A stretch of DNA of 64,000 nucleotides from the NCBI RefSeq assembly GCF_022712195.1, contig NZ_JALAGY010000061.1:1-64000 (forward strand). The letters are read 5' to 3'. The DNA is from Corynebacterium sp. GTDB taxonomy: Bacteria; Actinomycetota; Actinomycetes; Mycobacteriales; Mycobacteriaceae. Shown piece by piece: positions 1 through 8,064 of this stretch (positions are counted from its first letter, which is position 1; every line of letters starts with the position of its first letter). The translations under genes and the position numbers were made by a program. The notes under the pieces were generated by a model, which saw only the letters and a list, made by a program, of their open reading frames with translations, was not told the origin of the DNA and did not search any database.

Positions 1-836
1 GGGGAGTGGCCGCGGTGGTCGGTCCCGGGGTCGGGGTGGTCTTCGCGGCGGGGGCCTACTGGACCTACCGGGCTCTCACCGCGGAGGCGGAGCGTCAGCG
101 CGCCACCGCCGACGAGTTGCTCCGGACGCGGGACCGTCTGCTGGTCACCGAGAAGAACGCGGGACGGCTGGAGGAGCGGGAGCGGATCTCCCGTGACATC
201 CACGACACGCTCGCCCAGGGGTTCAACGCGGTGGTCCTGCTGTCGCGTGCCGCGCAGACGGCGGTGCGGCAGGGGCGTACCGGGGACGGGCTCGGTCAGC
301 TGTCGCTGATCGAGAGGACGGCGGGGGACAACCTGGACCAGGCGCGTCTCCTGATCCGGGACCTGGCGGCCGGGTCGGCGGGGGAGCCCATGGAGCCGGT
401 GCAGCTGGCGCTGCGTCGTGTCGTGGACGACGTCACCGCCACTCAGCGGGCGCTCGGTGACGGTCTCGACGTCCGGCTGGTGGTGGAGGACGCGGTGGTG
501 GACAGGGCACCGGAGCTGCCTGCCGCCGTGCAGGACGCGCTGGTCCACGTGGTGAAGGAGTCGTTGACCAATGTCGTCAAGCACGCCGACGCCCGCGGGG
601 TGGGTGTCCGGCTCGGTGTGGAGGACGGTGCGCTGGTGCTCGACGTCGTCGACGACGGGCGGGGGATCGACCCCCGCGAGGTCGACCGGCCCTCCGGGGG
701 CGGGTACGGGCTGACCGGGATGATGCTGCGGGTCAGGGAGGCAGGCGGCGAGGTCGACGTCCACGGTTCGGAGGGGACGCGCGTCAGCGCCCGCTTCAGC
801 CTCGACGCCGGCGGGGACCGGGGGGACAGGCCGTGA
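1..836 (+). CDS. Sensor histidine kinase, NarL/UhpB type (5'-truncated)
   Basis: Partial gene: the frame is open to the left edge, so the N-terminal sensor region lies outside the window. What remains starts with the end of a membrane segment and a short coiled linker. A HisKA_3 dimerisation box follows, with the phospho-accepting His in ERISRDIHDTLAQGFN at about visible residue 66, then a HATPase domain with N-box ESLTNVVKHA and G-boxes DDGRGI and GYGLTGM. It should autophosphorylate and pass the phosphate to the response regulator encoded immediately downstream, whose GTG start overlaps this stop codon (GTGA). The signal sensed cannot be inferred. Confidence 0.9.
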   Translation, partial: GVAAVVGPGVGVVFAAGAYWTYRALTAEAERQRATADELLRTRDRLLVTEKNAGRLEERERISRDIHDTLAQGFNAVVLLSRAAQTAVRQGRTGDGLGQLSLIERTAGDNLDQARLLIRDLAAGSAGEPMEPVQLALRRVVDDVTATQRALGDGLDVRLVVEDAVVDRAPELPAAVQDALVHVVKESLTNVVKHADARGVGVRLGVEDGALVLDVVDDGRGIDPREVDRPSGGGYGLTGMMLRVREAGGEVDVHGSEGTRVSARFSLDAGGDRGDRP

Positions 837-1450
837 CGGTGCGGGTGATGCTCATCGACGACCACCCGGTGGTCCGCGCCGGGCTGCGCGCCATCCTCGA
901 CGGTTTCGGGGACGTGTGTGTCGTCGCCGAGGGGTCGGACGGTGCGGAGGCGGGCCGTGCCGCGGAACTCGGGGTGGACGTCCTGGTGATGGACATCCAG
1001 ATGCCCGGCACGGACGGGATCTCGGCGACGCGGGACACCGTCGCCGCCGGGGGTCCGCCGGTGCTGGTGCTGACCACCTACGACACCGGGCGCCATGTCC
1101 GGGACGCCCTGGAGGCGGGTGCCACGGGATACCTCCTGAAGGACGCCCCGGAGGACGTCCTGCACCGGGCGGTGCTGGACACTGCGGCGGGCCGTCGGAC
1201 GTTGTCGCCGGAAGCCGCGGTCACCCTCGCCGACCAGGTCGGCAGGTCCGGCGAGACCCTGTCGCGCCGGGAGGTGGAGATCCTGGCTGCACTGGCCACC
1301 GGTGCGAGCAACCGCGAACTGGCGGGGCGGTTCGTGATCTCACTGGCGACGGTGAAGACACATCTGATACATATTTATCAGAAGTTGGGGGTCGAGAACC
1401 GCACCGCCGCGGTGGCGGAGGCGCGCTCACGGGGCCTGATTGCAGGGTGA
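833..1450 (+). CDS. LuxR/NarL-family response regulator
   Basis: 205 residues. The N-terminal receiver domain has the acidic pair in LIDDHPVVRAGL, the phospho-acceptor Asp in VMDIQMPG and the conserved Lys in YLLKDAPED. The C-terminal LuxR HTH reads LSRREVEILAALATGASNRE, then a recognition helix with SLATVKTHL. It starts at GTG overlapping the kinase stop, so the two are translationally coupled and form one two-component system. It lies directly upstream of sdhCAB on the same strand, with about 117 bp between. Control of that operon is possible but not shown. Unlike the corynebacterial sdh regulator RamA, this protein has a receiver domain. Confidence 0.93.
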   Translation: MTVRVMLIDDHPVVRAGLRAILDGFGDVCVVAEGSDGAEAGRAAELGVDVLVMDIQMPGTDGISATRDTVAAGGPPVLVLTTYDTGRHVRDALEAGATGYLLKDAPEDVLHRAVLDTAAGRRTLSPEAAVTLADQVGRSGETLSRREVEILAALATGASNRELAGRFVISLATVKTHLIHIYQKLGVENRTAAVAEARSRGLIAG

Positions 1451-1485
1451 ACGCGTGCCGACGGTGGGGGAACACGCACATAGGC

Positions 1486-1501
1486 TGTGATCTTTTTCAC
1501 G
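1486..1501. promoter_or_regulatory. GlxR (CRP/FNR)-like binding site
   Basis: TGTGA-N6-TCACG matches the corynebacterial cAMP-GlxR consensus TGTGA-N6-TCACA in 9 of 10 defined positions. It lies 67 bp upstream of the sdhC start codon. GlxR control of sdhCAB is known in C. glutamicum, so the position is biologically sensible. The sequence match is direct; occupancy is inferred. Confidence 0.6.
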
Positions 1502-1542
1502 GGGGCAGGGGTCGGTTGGTACTTGCCACTATGAGGGTCGTA

Positions 1543-1559
1543 CAGTGTCTATGACACTG
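1543..1559. promoter_or_regulatory. Perfect palindrome in the sdhC leader/promoter
   Basis: CAGTGTC-TAT-GACACTG is a perfect 7-bp inverted repeat with a 3-nt centre. It overlaps a possible -10 element (TACAGT, 1541-1546) and abuts the sdhC ribosome binding site GGAGG at 1559-1563. Its placement suits a repressor operator. The cognate regulator is not identified. Confidence 0.45.
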
Positions 1560-1567
1560 GAGGTGCC

Positions 1568-2311
1568 ATGACTGTTAAATACGACGATCCCGCCGCAATC
1601 GAGCACGGGAAAATTTCCATCAAACCGTTGAGGGAGAAGCCGGGCTTCCCCTCCTGGGCGATGAAGCTGACGATGGCCGTGACGGGCATCATCTTCGCCC
1701 TCTACGTTCTCGTCCACATGGTCGGAAACCTGAAGGTATACACAGGTGCCGGCCACTTCAACGAGTACGCAGGCTTCCTGCGTGAAATCGGCGAGCCGCT
1801 CGTCCCGCACGAGGGCTTCCTCTGGATCGCACGCGTGGTCCTGCTGGTTTCGCTCATCCTGCACGTGTGGTGCGCCTTCGCGTTGAAGAAGCGCTCGCGC
1901 GAATCACGTGGTTCGTTCAAGCGCACCGGCAAGGTCGGTGGGCTGAACACCTTCACCGCCAGCTCCATGCTGGGTACCGGTATGGTGCTGCTGCTGTTCA
2001 TCATCTTCCACATCCTCGATCTGACGATCGGTGCGGAGCCGGCGGCGTCGACCGCCTTCGAGCACGGTGAGGTGTACGCCAACCTGGTGGCCTCCTTCGA
2101 GCGCCCGGTTGTCGCGATCTTCTACATCCTGTGCATGGTCGTCCTCTTCCTGCACCTGAGCCACGGGATCTGGACCGCGTCCTCCGACCTGGGGATCACC
2201 GGTCACAGGACCCGTCAGGTCATGCTGTGGATCGCCTACCTGCTGCCCGCCGTCGTCATGATCGGCAACATCTCCATCCCGTTGATGGTGATGTTCGGCG
2301 TGGTGGATTAG
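1568..2311 (+). CDS. sdhC: Succinate dehydrogenase cytochrome b subunit
   Basis: 247 residues. Membrane anchor of complex II with about five hydrophobic segments, of the long Bacillus/actinobacterial type that binds b heme and reduces menaquinone. No separate sdhD is present. Visible cues are LYVLVHMVGNLKVYTG in the first helix and the histidines HVWCAF, FHILDLT and LHLSHGIWT, which are candidate heme ligands. The ATG is preceded by GGAGG. It is the first gene of sdhCAB, 47 bp ahead of sdhA. A GlxR-like site and a palindrome sit in the upstream region. Confidence 0.95.
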   Translation: MTVKYDDPAAIEHGKISIKPLREKPGFPSWAMKLTMAVTGIIFALYVLVHMVGNLKVYTGAGHFNEYAGFLREIGEPLVPHEGFLWIARVVLLVSLILHVWCAFALKKRSRESRGSFKRTGKVGGLNTFTASSMLGTGMVLLLFIIFHILDLTIGAEPAASTAFEHGEVYANLVASFERPVVAIFYILCMVVLFLHLSHGIWTASSDLGITGHRTRQVMLWIAYLLPAVVMIGNISIPLMVMFGVVD

Positions 2312-2358
2312 TCCGGGTTCACAAGGGACCAACAGGGACCAAGGAGAGAGAAGAGACT

Positions 2359-4395
2359 ATGGGAATCAGCAAGCCCCACCCGCACAACCAGACCCCGGAC
2401 TTCGACTACGACGAGGCTCTGCAGGCCTTCTCCGCGCCGGAATCCAAGGTGGACGGTGTCGCCGTCGGCAAGGTCATCGGCGACAACGCCCCGCACGAGG
2501 TCGGCCAGCAGGAGCAGTGGCAGTACGACAAGGAGCACTTCAAGCTCGTCTCGCCGCTGAACCGCGCCAAGTTCCGCATCCTGATCGTCGGCACCGGCCT
2601 GGCCGGCGGCGCGGCGGCCGCGGCACTCGGTGAGCTCGGCTACGACGTCAAGGTCTTCACTTACCACGACAGCCCCCGTCGCGCGCACTCCATCGCCGCG
2701 CAGGGTGGCGTGAACTCGTCGCGGTCGAAGAAGCTGGACAACGACTCGACCTACAACCACACCAAGGACACCGTCAAGGGCGGCGACTACCGGTGCCGTG
2801 AGAACGACTGCTGGCGCCTGGCCATGGAGTCCGGCAAGGTCATCGACCACATGAACGCCATCGGTGCACCGTTCTCCCGCGAGTACGGCGGAACCCTGGC
2901 GACCCGTTCCTTCGGTGGTGTCCAGGTCTCCCGCACCTACTACACCCGCGGGCAGACCGGTCAGCAGCTGCAGCTGGCCACCACCTCGGCCCTGTACCGT
3001 CAGATCGGTGCCGGCAACGTCGAGATCTTCACCCACTCCGACGTCCAGGACATCATCGTCGAGGACGGGGTGTGCAAGGGCATCGTCACCCGCAACATCA
3101 TCACCGGTGAGCTGTCCACCCACACCGGCCACGCCACCGTGCTGGCCACCGGCGGGTACGGGAACGTCTACCACATGTCCACGCTGGCCAAGAACTCCAA
3201 CGCCAGCGCGATCATGCGTGCCTACGAGCAGGGTGCCTACATGGCGTCCCCGTCCTTCGTGCAGTTCCACCCGACCGGCCTGCCGGTCAACTCGGACTGG
3301 CAGTCCAAGACGATCCTGATGTCGGAGTCGCTGCGTAACGACGGCCGCATCTGGACGCCCGTCAAGAAGGGCGACGACCGCCACCCCAACGACATCCCCG
3401 AGGACGAGCGCGACTACTTCCTCGAGCGCCGTTACCCCGCCTTCGGCAACCTGGTGCCGCGCGACATCGCCTCCCGTGCGAACGCGCAGCAGATCAACGC
3501 CGGTTACGGAGTCGGCCCGAAGAAGAACTCGGTGTACCTGGACCTCACCCACGCCATCAAGAAGCTGGGCGAGGACACCATCCGCGAGCGCTACTCGAAC
3601 CTCATCCAGATGTACGAGGAGGCCATCGGCGACGACGCCTACAAGGAGCCGATGCGCATCGCCCCGACCTGCCACTACACCATGGGTGGGCTGTGGACCG
3701 ACTTCCACGAGATGACCTCGATCCCGGGGCTGTTCTGCTCCGGCGAGTCCTCCTGGATGTACCACGGCGCGAACCGTCTGGGCGCGAACTCCCTGCTCTC
3801 CTCCTCCGTGGAAGGCTGGTTCACCCTGCCGTTCACCGTGCCGAACTACCTGGCCCCGCTGCTGGGTGAGGAGGCCCCGGACACCGACTCGGAGGCGGCC
3901 AAGGCCGCGCTGAAGCGGGCCGAGGAGCGCATCGACCGCATCCTGAGCATCCGCGGACCCAACCCGCACGGTGCCGAGTACTACCACCGCCAGCTCGGTG
4001 AGATCCTCTACCGCTGCTGTGGTGTGGCACGTACCGTGGAGGGTATGCAGGCGGGCATCGACGAGATCCGGAAGCTCCGCGCGGACTTCTGGGAGAACGT
4101 CTTCGTGCCCGGCGGCAAGGAAGAGATGAACCAGGCGCTAGAGAACGCCATCCGCGTCGCCGACTACCTGGATCTCGGCGAGCTGATGTGCGTCGACGCC
4201 CTGGACCGTGACGAGTCCTGTGGCGCGCATTACCGCGAGGACCACCTCGACGAGGACGGCGAAGCCGAGCGCAACGACGACGAGTGGTGCTTCGTCTCCG
4301 CCTGGGAGCCGGGCGACAAGCCGGAGACCTTCATCCGTCACTCGGAGCCGCTGTACTTTGACCGCATCCCGCTGATGACAAGGAACTACAAGTAA
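2359..4395 (+). CDS. sdhA: Succinate dehydrogenase flavoprotein subunit
   Basis: 678 residues, normal for the actinobacterial/Bacillus SdhA branch. It oxidises succinate to fumarate with covalent FAD. The N-terminal Rossmann segment ILIVGTGLAGGAAAAALG binds FAD, and the His in RRAHSIAAQGGVN is the flavin attachment site. HPTGL and the capping-domain residues follow, with the C-terminal substrate region around TMGGLWTD and GANRLGANSLL. The ATG at 2359 follows AAGGAGAGAAGAG. A longer frame reaching back into sdhC has no RBS and was discarded. The stop codon overlaps the sdhB start (TAATG). Confidence 0.97.
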   Translation: MGISKPHPHNQTPDFDYDEALQAFSAPESKVDGVAVGKVIGDNAPHEVGQQEQWQYDKEHFKLVSPLNRAKFRILIVGTGLAGGAAAAALGELGYDVKVFTYHDSPRRAHSIAAQGGVNSSRSKKLDNDSTYNHTKDTVKGGDYRCRENDCWRLAMESGKVIDHMNAIGAPFSREYGGTLATRSFGGVQVSRTYYTRGQTGQQLQLATTSALYRQIGAGNVEIFTHSDVQDIIVEDGVCKGIVTRNIITGELSTHTGHATVLATGGYGNVYHMSTLAKNSNASAIMRAYEQGAYMASPSFVQFHPTGLPVNSDWQSKTILMSESLRNDGRIWTPVKKGDDRHPNDIPEDERDYFLERRYPAFGNLVPRDIASRANAQQINAGYGVGPKKNSVYLDLTHAIKKLGEDTIRERYSNLIQMYEEAIGDDAYKEPMRIAPTCHYTMGGLWTDFHEMTSIPGLFCSGESSWMYHGANRLGANSLLSSSVEGWFTLPFTVPNYLAPLLGEEAPDTDSEAAKAALKRAEERIDRILSIRGPNPHGAEYYHRQLGEILYRCCGVARTVEGMQAGIDEIRKLRADFWENVFVPGGKEEMNQALENAIRVADYLDLGELMCVDALDRDESCGAHYREDHLDEDGEAERNDDEWCFVSAWEPGDKPETFIRHSEPLYFDRIPLMTRNYK

Positions 4396-5144
4396 TGAAA
4401 CTGCATCTTGAGATCTGGCGTCAGGCGGACCACACCTCGGAGGGGCACTTCGAGTCGGTGGACGTCCCCGACGCTGAGCAGGCAATGTCCATCCTGGAGC
4501 TCCTCGACCACGTGAACACCACGTACGTCGAGGCGGGCAAGGAGCCGTTCGCCTTCGCCTCCGACTGCCGTGAGGGCATCTGCGGCACCTGCGGCCTCAT
4601 GGTCAACGGGCGTCCGCACGGTCCGGACAAGAACAAGCCGGCCTGCCAGCAGCGCCTGTACAGCTTCAACGACGGTGACAGCATCAAGCTCGAGCCGCTG
4701 CGCTCCGCCGCGTACCCGGTGATCAAGGACATGGTCGTCGACCGGTCCGCACTGGACCGCGTCATGGAGAAGGGCGGCTTCGTGTCCATGGCGGCCGGTA
4801 CCGCCCCGGACGCCGACAGCCTGCTGGTCAACCACGAGGACGCCGAGCTGGCCCTCGACCACGCCGCCTGCATCGGTTGCGGTGCCTGCGTGGCCGCCTG
4901 CCCGAACGGTGCCTCCCACCTGTTCACCGGTGCCAAGCTGGTCCACATGACCCTGTCCCCGCTGGGGCGCCAGGAGCGTGGCCGCCGTGCCAAGAACATG
5001 GTCGACGAGGCCGAGGGCACCTTCGGTCCCTGCTCGCTCTACGGCGAGTGCGCCGACGTCTGCCCGGCGGGCATCCCGCTGACCGCCGTCGCCGCGATCA
5101 CCAAGGAGCGTGCCCGCGCCGCGATCCGCGGCAAGGCCGACTAG
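4395..5144 (+). CDS. sdhB: Succinate dehydrogenase iron-sulfur subunit
   Basis: 249 residues. It carries electrons from SdhA to SdhC. Cluster ligands are visible: a 2Fe-2S set in SDCREGICGTCGLM plus a later PACQ Cys, a 4Fe-4S set in CIGCGACVAACPNG, and the third cluster/quinone-side set beginning CSLYGECADVCPAG. Its start overlaps the sdhA stop by one base, so translation is coupled. A GC-rich hairpin just downstream may end the operon. Confidence 0.97.
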   Translation: MKLHLEIWRQADHTSEGHFESVDVPDAEQAMSILELLDHVNTTYVEAGKEPFAFASDCREGICGTCGLMVNGRPHGPDKNKPACQQRLYSFNDGDSIKLEPLRSAAYPVIKDMVVDRSALDRVMEKGGFVSMAAGTAPDADSLLVNHEDAELALDHAACIGCGACVAACPNGASHLFTGAKLVHMTLSPLGRQERGRRAKNMVDEAEGTFGPCSLYGECADVCPAGIPLTAVAAITKERARAAIRGKAD

Positions 5145-5153
5145 CTGCACGTC

Positions 5154-5172
5154 CCCGGGTGTACGACCCGGG
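5154..5172 (+). terminator. Hairpin after sdhB
   Basis: CCCGGGT and ACCCGGG pair perfectly around a 5-nt loop, 10 bp past the sdhB stop. There is no clear T-run, so it may be a weak terminator or a processing/stability hairpin at the end of sdhCAB. Confidence 0.4.
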
Positions 5173-5217
5173 TGCACCACCAGGTGCGCGACTAGGCCCC
5201 CGGCCACACCCGTGCGC

Positions 5218-5223
5218 TAGAAT
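5218..5223 (+). promoter_or_regulatory. Candidate -10 element (TAGAAT) for the small membrane protein gene
   Basis: TAGAAT lies about 60 bp before the chosen start at 5282. No convincing -35 was seen, which is common in actinobacteria. It suggests the gene after sdhB has its own promoter. Confidence 0.4.
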
Positions 5224-5281
5224 CATGGTGTCGCCCGGGTCCGACGTCCCCGGAAAGTACCGAAGGATGAGAGAAGAATCG

Positions 5282-5617
5282 ATGATGTTTCCGCATTCAG
5301 ACACCAAAGGTGAGCACTCGGCGTCACCGGAGTACCTCGACGGCTACGTTCCGTCCAGCTGGGACGCGCCGCACTCGTCACTGCAGCGTGGCGTGACCTG
5401 GCTGTCGATGGGGCTGCTCGTCGCCGCCGTCGCCATCATGGGTGTCGGGATCTTCGGCTTCGCCGCCTACAGTGTCGACGCGCAGGAGCACGGCGTCACC
5501 ATCGGCATCGTCGGCTGGGTCGTCGGAGTGGTCCTCCTCCTCGCCTCCTTCCTCGGTATCCGTATCGGCCGTCGTGGTACCCGCGAGTACCGCAAGCGCA
5601 CGGGACGCGTCTACTAG
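5282..5617 (+). CDS. Small two-helix membrane protein, unknown function
   Basis: 111 residues. After a polar N-terminus (about 40 residues) come two hydrophobic helices, roughly residues 41-63 (MGLLVAAVAIMGVGIFGFAA) and 72-93, then a basic tail RIGRRGTREYRKRTGRVY. This is an integral membrane protein with a cytoplasmic-type basic C-terminus. The start is uncertain: in-frame ATGs lie at 5267, 5282 and 5285. I took 5282 because of the AGAAGA just upstream and a TAGAAT -10 box at 5218. I do not recognise the family. Confidence 0.7.
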   Translation: MMFPHSDTKGEHSASPEYLDGYVPSSWDAPHSSLQRGVTWLSMGLLVAAVAIMGVGIFGFAAYSVDAQEHGVTIGIVGWVVGVVLLLASFLGIRIGRRGTREYRKRTGRVY

Positions 5618-5747
5618 AGTCCCCCGGTACCTGAACCACCTGTACCACCCGCGCCTCCAGCGCACCCCGGCCCTCTGAGCTGCCCGGCAGCCAGGGGGCC
5701 GAGGTCTGTCCGGAGCCGTGTCCGTCACCGGTGGAATAATGGGGCGG

Positions 5748-7103
5748 GTGACCTCCTCCACGAACCCCGCGGGCTCCCTGAGCTCCCCGGGCTCCCCGAA
5801 GAACAGCCCCGCCGACAGCCGCCTCGAGGTACCGGGACCGTCCCCGGAGTCCGAGGCCGGGCGTCGTCGTGACCTGCGCCGGCACAAGGCGTTCGCCACC
5901 GGCCTACTGGTGCTGGCCACGGTGGTCTACCTGCTGTGCCGGTGGCTGGAGGCCACCGGCAGGGACGGCGGGTGGACGGGGTACGTCCGGGCCGCGAGCG
6001 AGGCCGGGATGGTCGGTGCCCTGGCAGACTGGTTCGCCGTGACCGCGCTGTTCCGGCATCCGCTGCGCATCCCGATCCCGCACACCGCGATCATCAAACG
6101 AAAGAAGGACCAGGTCGGCCACGCGCTGAGCTCGTTCGTGGGCGAGAACTTCCTCAACGCCGCGCTGATCACCGAGAAGCTGCGCCAGGCACGGATCCCG
6201 GAACGTGCCGCGGACTGGGTGCTGGACCAGGGAGGGGCGGAGCGGACCGGGGAGGAGGCGGCCCGGCTGGTCGACCTGGTGGTCAACGGCGTGGACCCGG
6301 CGGAAGCGGAACAGCTCCTGCGGACCCTGGTGGTCGACAAGATCTCGGAACCGGCCTGGGGTCCGCCGTTGGGACGCGGTCTGGAGCAGCTCATCAGCGA
6401 GGGCAGGACCGAGCCCGTCGTCGACGCCGTCGTCGTCTGGTTGGACGACAAGGCCCGCGACAGTGAGGAGCTCATCGTCCGGCTCCTCGACGAGCGCACC
6501 CCCGCCTGGGCGCCCCGGTTCGTCCGCGAACTCGTCGGGGACAAGGTGTACAGCGAGGTCGTGCAGTTCACCGGGGACGTCCGAGCCGACCCCGACCACG
6601 AGGCGCGCCACGCGATCCGCCGGTTCATCACCCAGTTGGCCCGGGACCTCCAGCACGATCCGGCGATGATCACCCGGGTGGAGGGCCTCAAGAACGACAT
6701 CATGAACTCGCCCACCGTCCAGGCGCTGCCGGGCACCCTGTGGGAGTCGGTGCGGTCCACCCTGACCACCATGGCGCGGGACAGGGACTCCGTCCTGCGC
6801 ACGAGGATCGTCACGTGGGTCACCACCTTCGCCACCCGGGTGCGTACCGAGGAGGAGCTGCGGGCCTCCCTGGAGAAGCGGCTCGTGGGGGCCGCGTCCT
6901 ACCTGGCGGAGAACTACGCCGGTGAGGTCACCGGCATCATCGGCGAGACCGTCGAGCGTTGGGACGCCGACGAGGCCAGCGACCGTATCGAGCTGATGGT
7001 GGGCAAGGACCTGCAGTTCATCCGGGTCAACGGCACCGTGGTCGGGTCGTTGGCGGGGCTGGCCATCTACACCGTGTCCGAGCTGATGTTCACGGTGCTG
7101 TGA
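5748..7103 (+). CDS. DUF445 family membrane-anchored protein
   Basis: About 451 residues. A transmembrane helix near residue 50 (LLVLATVVYLLC) is followed by the DUF445 hallmark GALADWFAVTALFRHP and IPIPHTAIIKRKKDQVG. A long helical region comes next, with a last hydrophobic segment at the C-terminus (GLAIYTVSELMFTVL). The function of the family is unknown. GTG at 5748 is preferred over the upstream GTG at 5718 because an AATAAT -10 box ends exactly 7 nt before it, the pattern of a leaderless mRNA. Confidence 0.85.
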   Translation: MTSSTNPAGSLSSPGSPKNSPADSRLEVPGPSPESEAGRRRDLRRHKAFATGLLVLATVVYLLCRWLEATGRDGGWTGYVRAASEAGMVGALADWFAVTALFRHPLRIPIPHTAIIKRKKDQVGHALSSFVGENFLNAALITEKLRQARIPERAADWVLDQGGAERTGEEAARLVDLVVNGVDPAEAEQLLRTLVVDKISEPAWGPPLGRGLEQLISEGRTEPVVDAVVVWLDDKARDSEELIVRLLDERTPAWAPRFVRELVGDKVYSEVVQFTGDVRADPDHEARHAIRRFITQLARDLQHDPAMITRVEGLKNDIMNSPTVQALPGTLWESVRSTLTTMARDRDSVLRTRIVTWVTTFATRVRTEEELRASLEKRLVGAASYLAENYAGEVTGIIGETVERWDADEASDRIELMVGKDLQFIRVNGTVVGSLAGLAIYTVSELMFTVL

Positions 7104-7124
7104 CGTCGGATAGTATCGGGAGCC

Positions 7125-7427
7125 ATGATTGACTTTGTGGACATGGCCTTCCGGGGTCTCGGCTACCTGCAGCTCGTCTTCCTGGTCCTCGTGGTCGTCG
7201 GGGCGATCTGGGGTGCGGTCCAGGTCGCCGTGACCAGGGACGACGCCTTCACGGTCATCGACCGGTCGAAGCAGAACTGGCTTCTGCTGCTCGGCGGCTC
7301 GGCGCTGGGTGTGCTGCTGCTCGGGACGGTGGTGTCGATGGTGTGGATCATCGGCGCCGTGATCGTGGGCATCTACTGGCAGGACATCCGCCCGTCCATC
7401 CGTGACGTCCTCGGCAACGCCCAGTGA
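7125..7427 (+). CDS. DUF2516 family membrane protein
   Basis: 100 residues with three hydrophobic segments: LQLVFLVLVVVGAIWGAVQV, LLLLGGSALGVLLLGTVV and VWIIGAVIVGIYW. A conserved DAFTVIDRSKQNW stretch lies between the first two. DUF2516 proteins precede deoC in mycobacteria and corynebacteria, and the same order is seen here. TAGTAT ends 8 nt before the ATG, so the transcript is probably leaderless. Its stop overlaps the following gene's GTG. Confidence 0.85.
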   Translation: MIDFVDMAFRGLGYLQLVFLVLVVVGAIWGAVQVAVTRDDAFTVIDRSKQNWLLLLGGSALGVLLLGTVVSMVWIIGAVIVGIYWQDIRPSIRDVLGNAQ

Positions 7428-8026
7428 GCGACAACACCGGCGTCGAACTGGTGATGCTCGACCCCGCCTGCACCGGGCGGGACGCCCGGGACCTCATCGA
7501 GGAGGCCGTGGACGGCGGATTCTCGGCGGTGTGCCTGCCACCGACGCTGTTCCCCGTGCGGGATGTGCCGGAGACCGTCCGGCTGGTGGCGGCGGCAGGC
7601 TACCCGAGCGGGAAACACCACCCGTTGGTGAAGGCCAGTGAGGCACACATGGCGGTGGTCAATGGGGCGCAGGAGGTCCATGCGGTCCTGGATGCGTCGA
7701 ACGTGGTCGCGGCGGACGGCAACGCGATGATCAGTGAGATCGTGACGCTGCGCGAAGCGGTGCCGTACCCGGCGGTGCTGCGTGTCTCCCCGGGGGAGTA
7801 CGGGGCCGACGTACCCGACACCGCCCCCGACACCGCCCCCGGCACCGCGGCCGGCGACCGGGTGCGGGCCTTCTGTCGGGCGGCGGTGACCGCCGGGGCG
7901 GACATGGTCTCCGCCGGCTCCGGGCACGAGGCATCGCTGATGCTGGAGGCGGTGCAGGGGACGAACGTGACCGTGACCGCGCCGGTCCGGCTCCCCGGGG
8001 TGGCACGTGTGACCGTGCACCGGTGA
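7424..8026 (+). CDS. deoC: DeoC-like protein lacking aldolase catalytic residues
   Basis: 200 residues, shorter than typical deoxyribose-phosphate aldolase (about 220-260). It keeps recognisable DERA landmarks: GYPSGKHHPLVKASEAHMAV, corresponding to the GFPxG region, GAQEVHAVLDASN and GADMVSAGSGHEAS. The residues that make the enzyme work in E. coli DeoC are absent: Asp102 is His, the Schiff-base Lys167 in KTSTG is Ser, and no equivalent of Lys201 is seen. Assignment rests on these blocks plus the conserved position after DUF2516. Aldolase activity is doubtful; it could be a pseudoenzyme or have a changed function. GTG start overlaps the DUF2516 stop. Confidence 0.75.
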   Translation: MSDNTGVELVMLDPACTGRDARDLIEEAVDGGFSAVCLPPTLFPVRDVPETVRLVAAAGYPSGKHHPLVKASEAHMAVVNGAQEVHAVLDASNVVAADGNAMISEIVTLREAVPYPAVLRVSPGEYGADVPDTAPDTAPGTAAGDRVRAFCRAAVTAGADMVSAGSGHEASLMLEAVQGTNVTVTAPVRLPGVARVTVHR

Positions 8027-8064
8027 ACGGTCGTGCGGGTGGTTCCGGCGCAGGTGCCGGGTAC

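Noticed and set aside
2308..3987. 559-codon minus-strand frame opposite sdhA
   Set aside because: Shadow of sdhA; repetitive Val/Gly/Asp/Arg composition and no RBS.
4877..5281. Upstream extension of the small membrane protein frame into sdhB
   Set aside because: It overlaps sdhB out of frame and has no RBS; candidate starts near 5282 are better.
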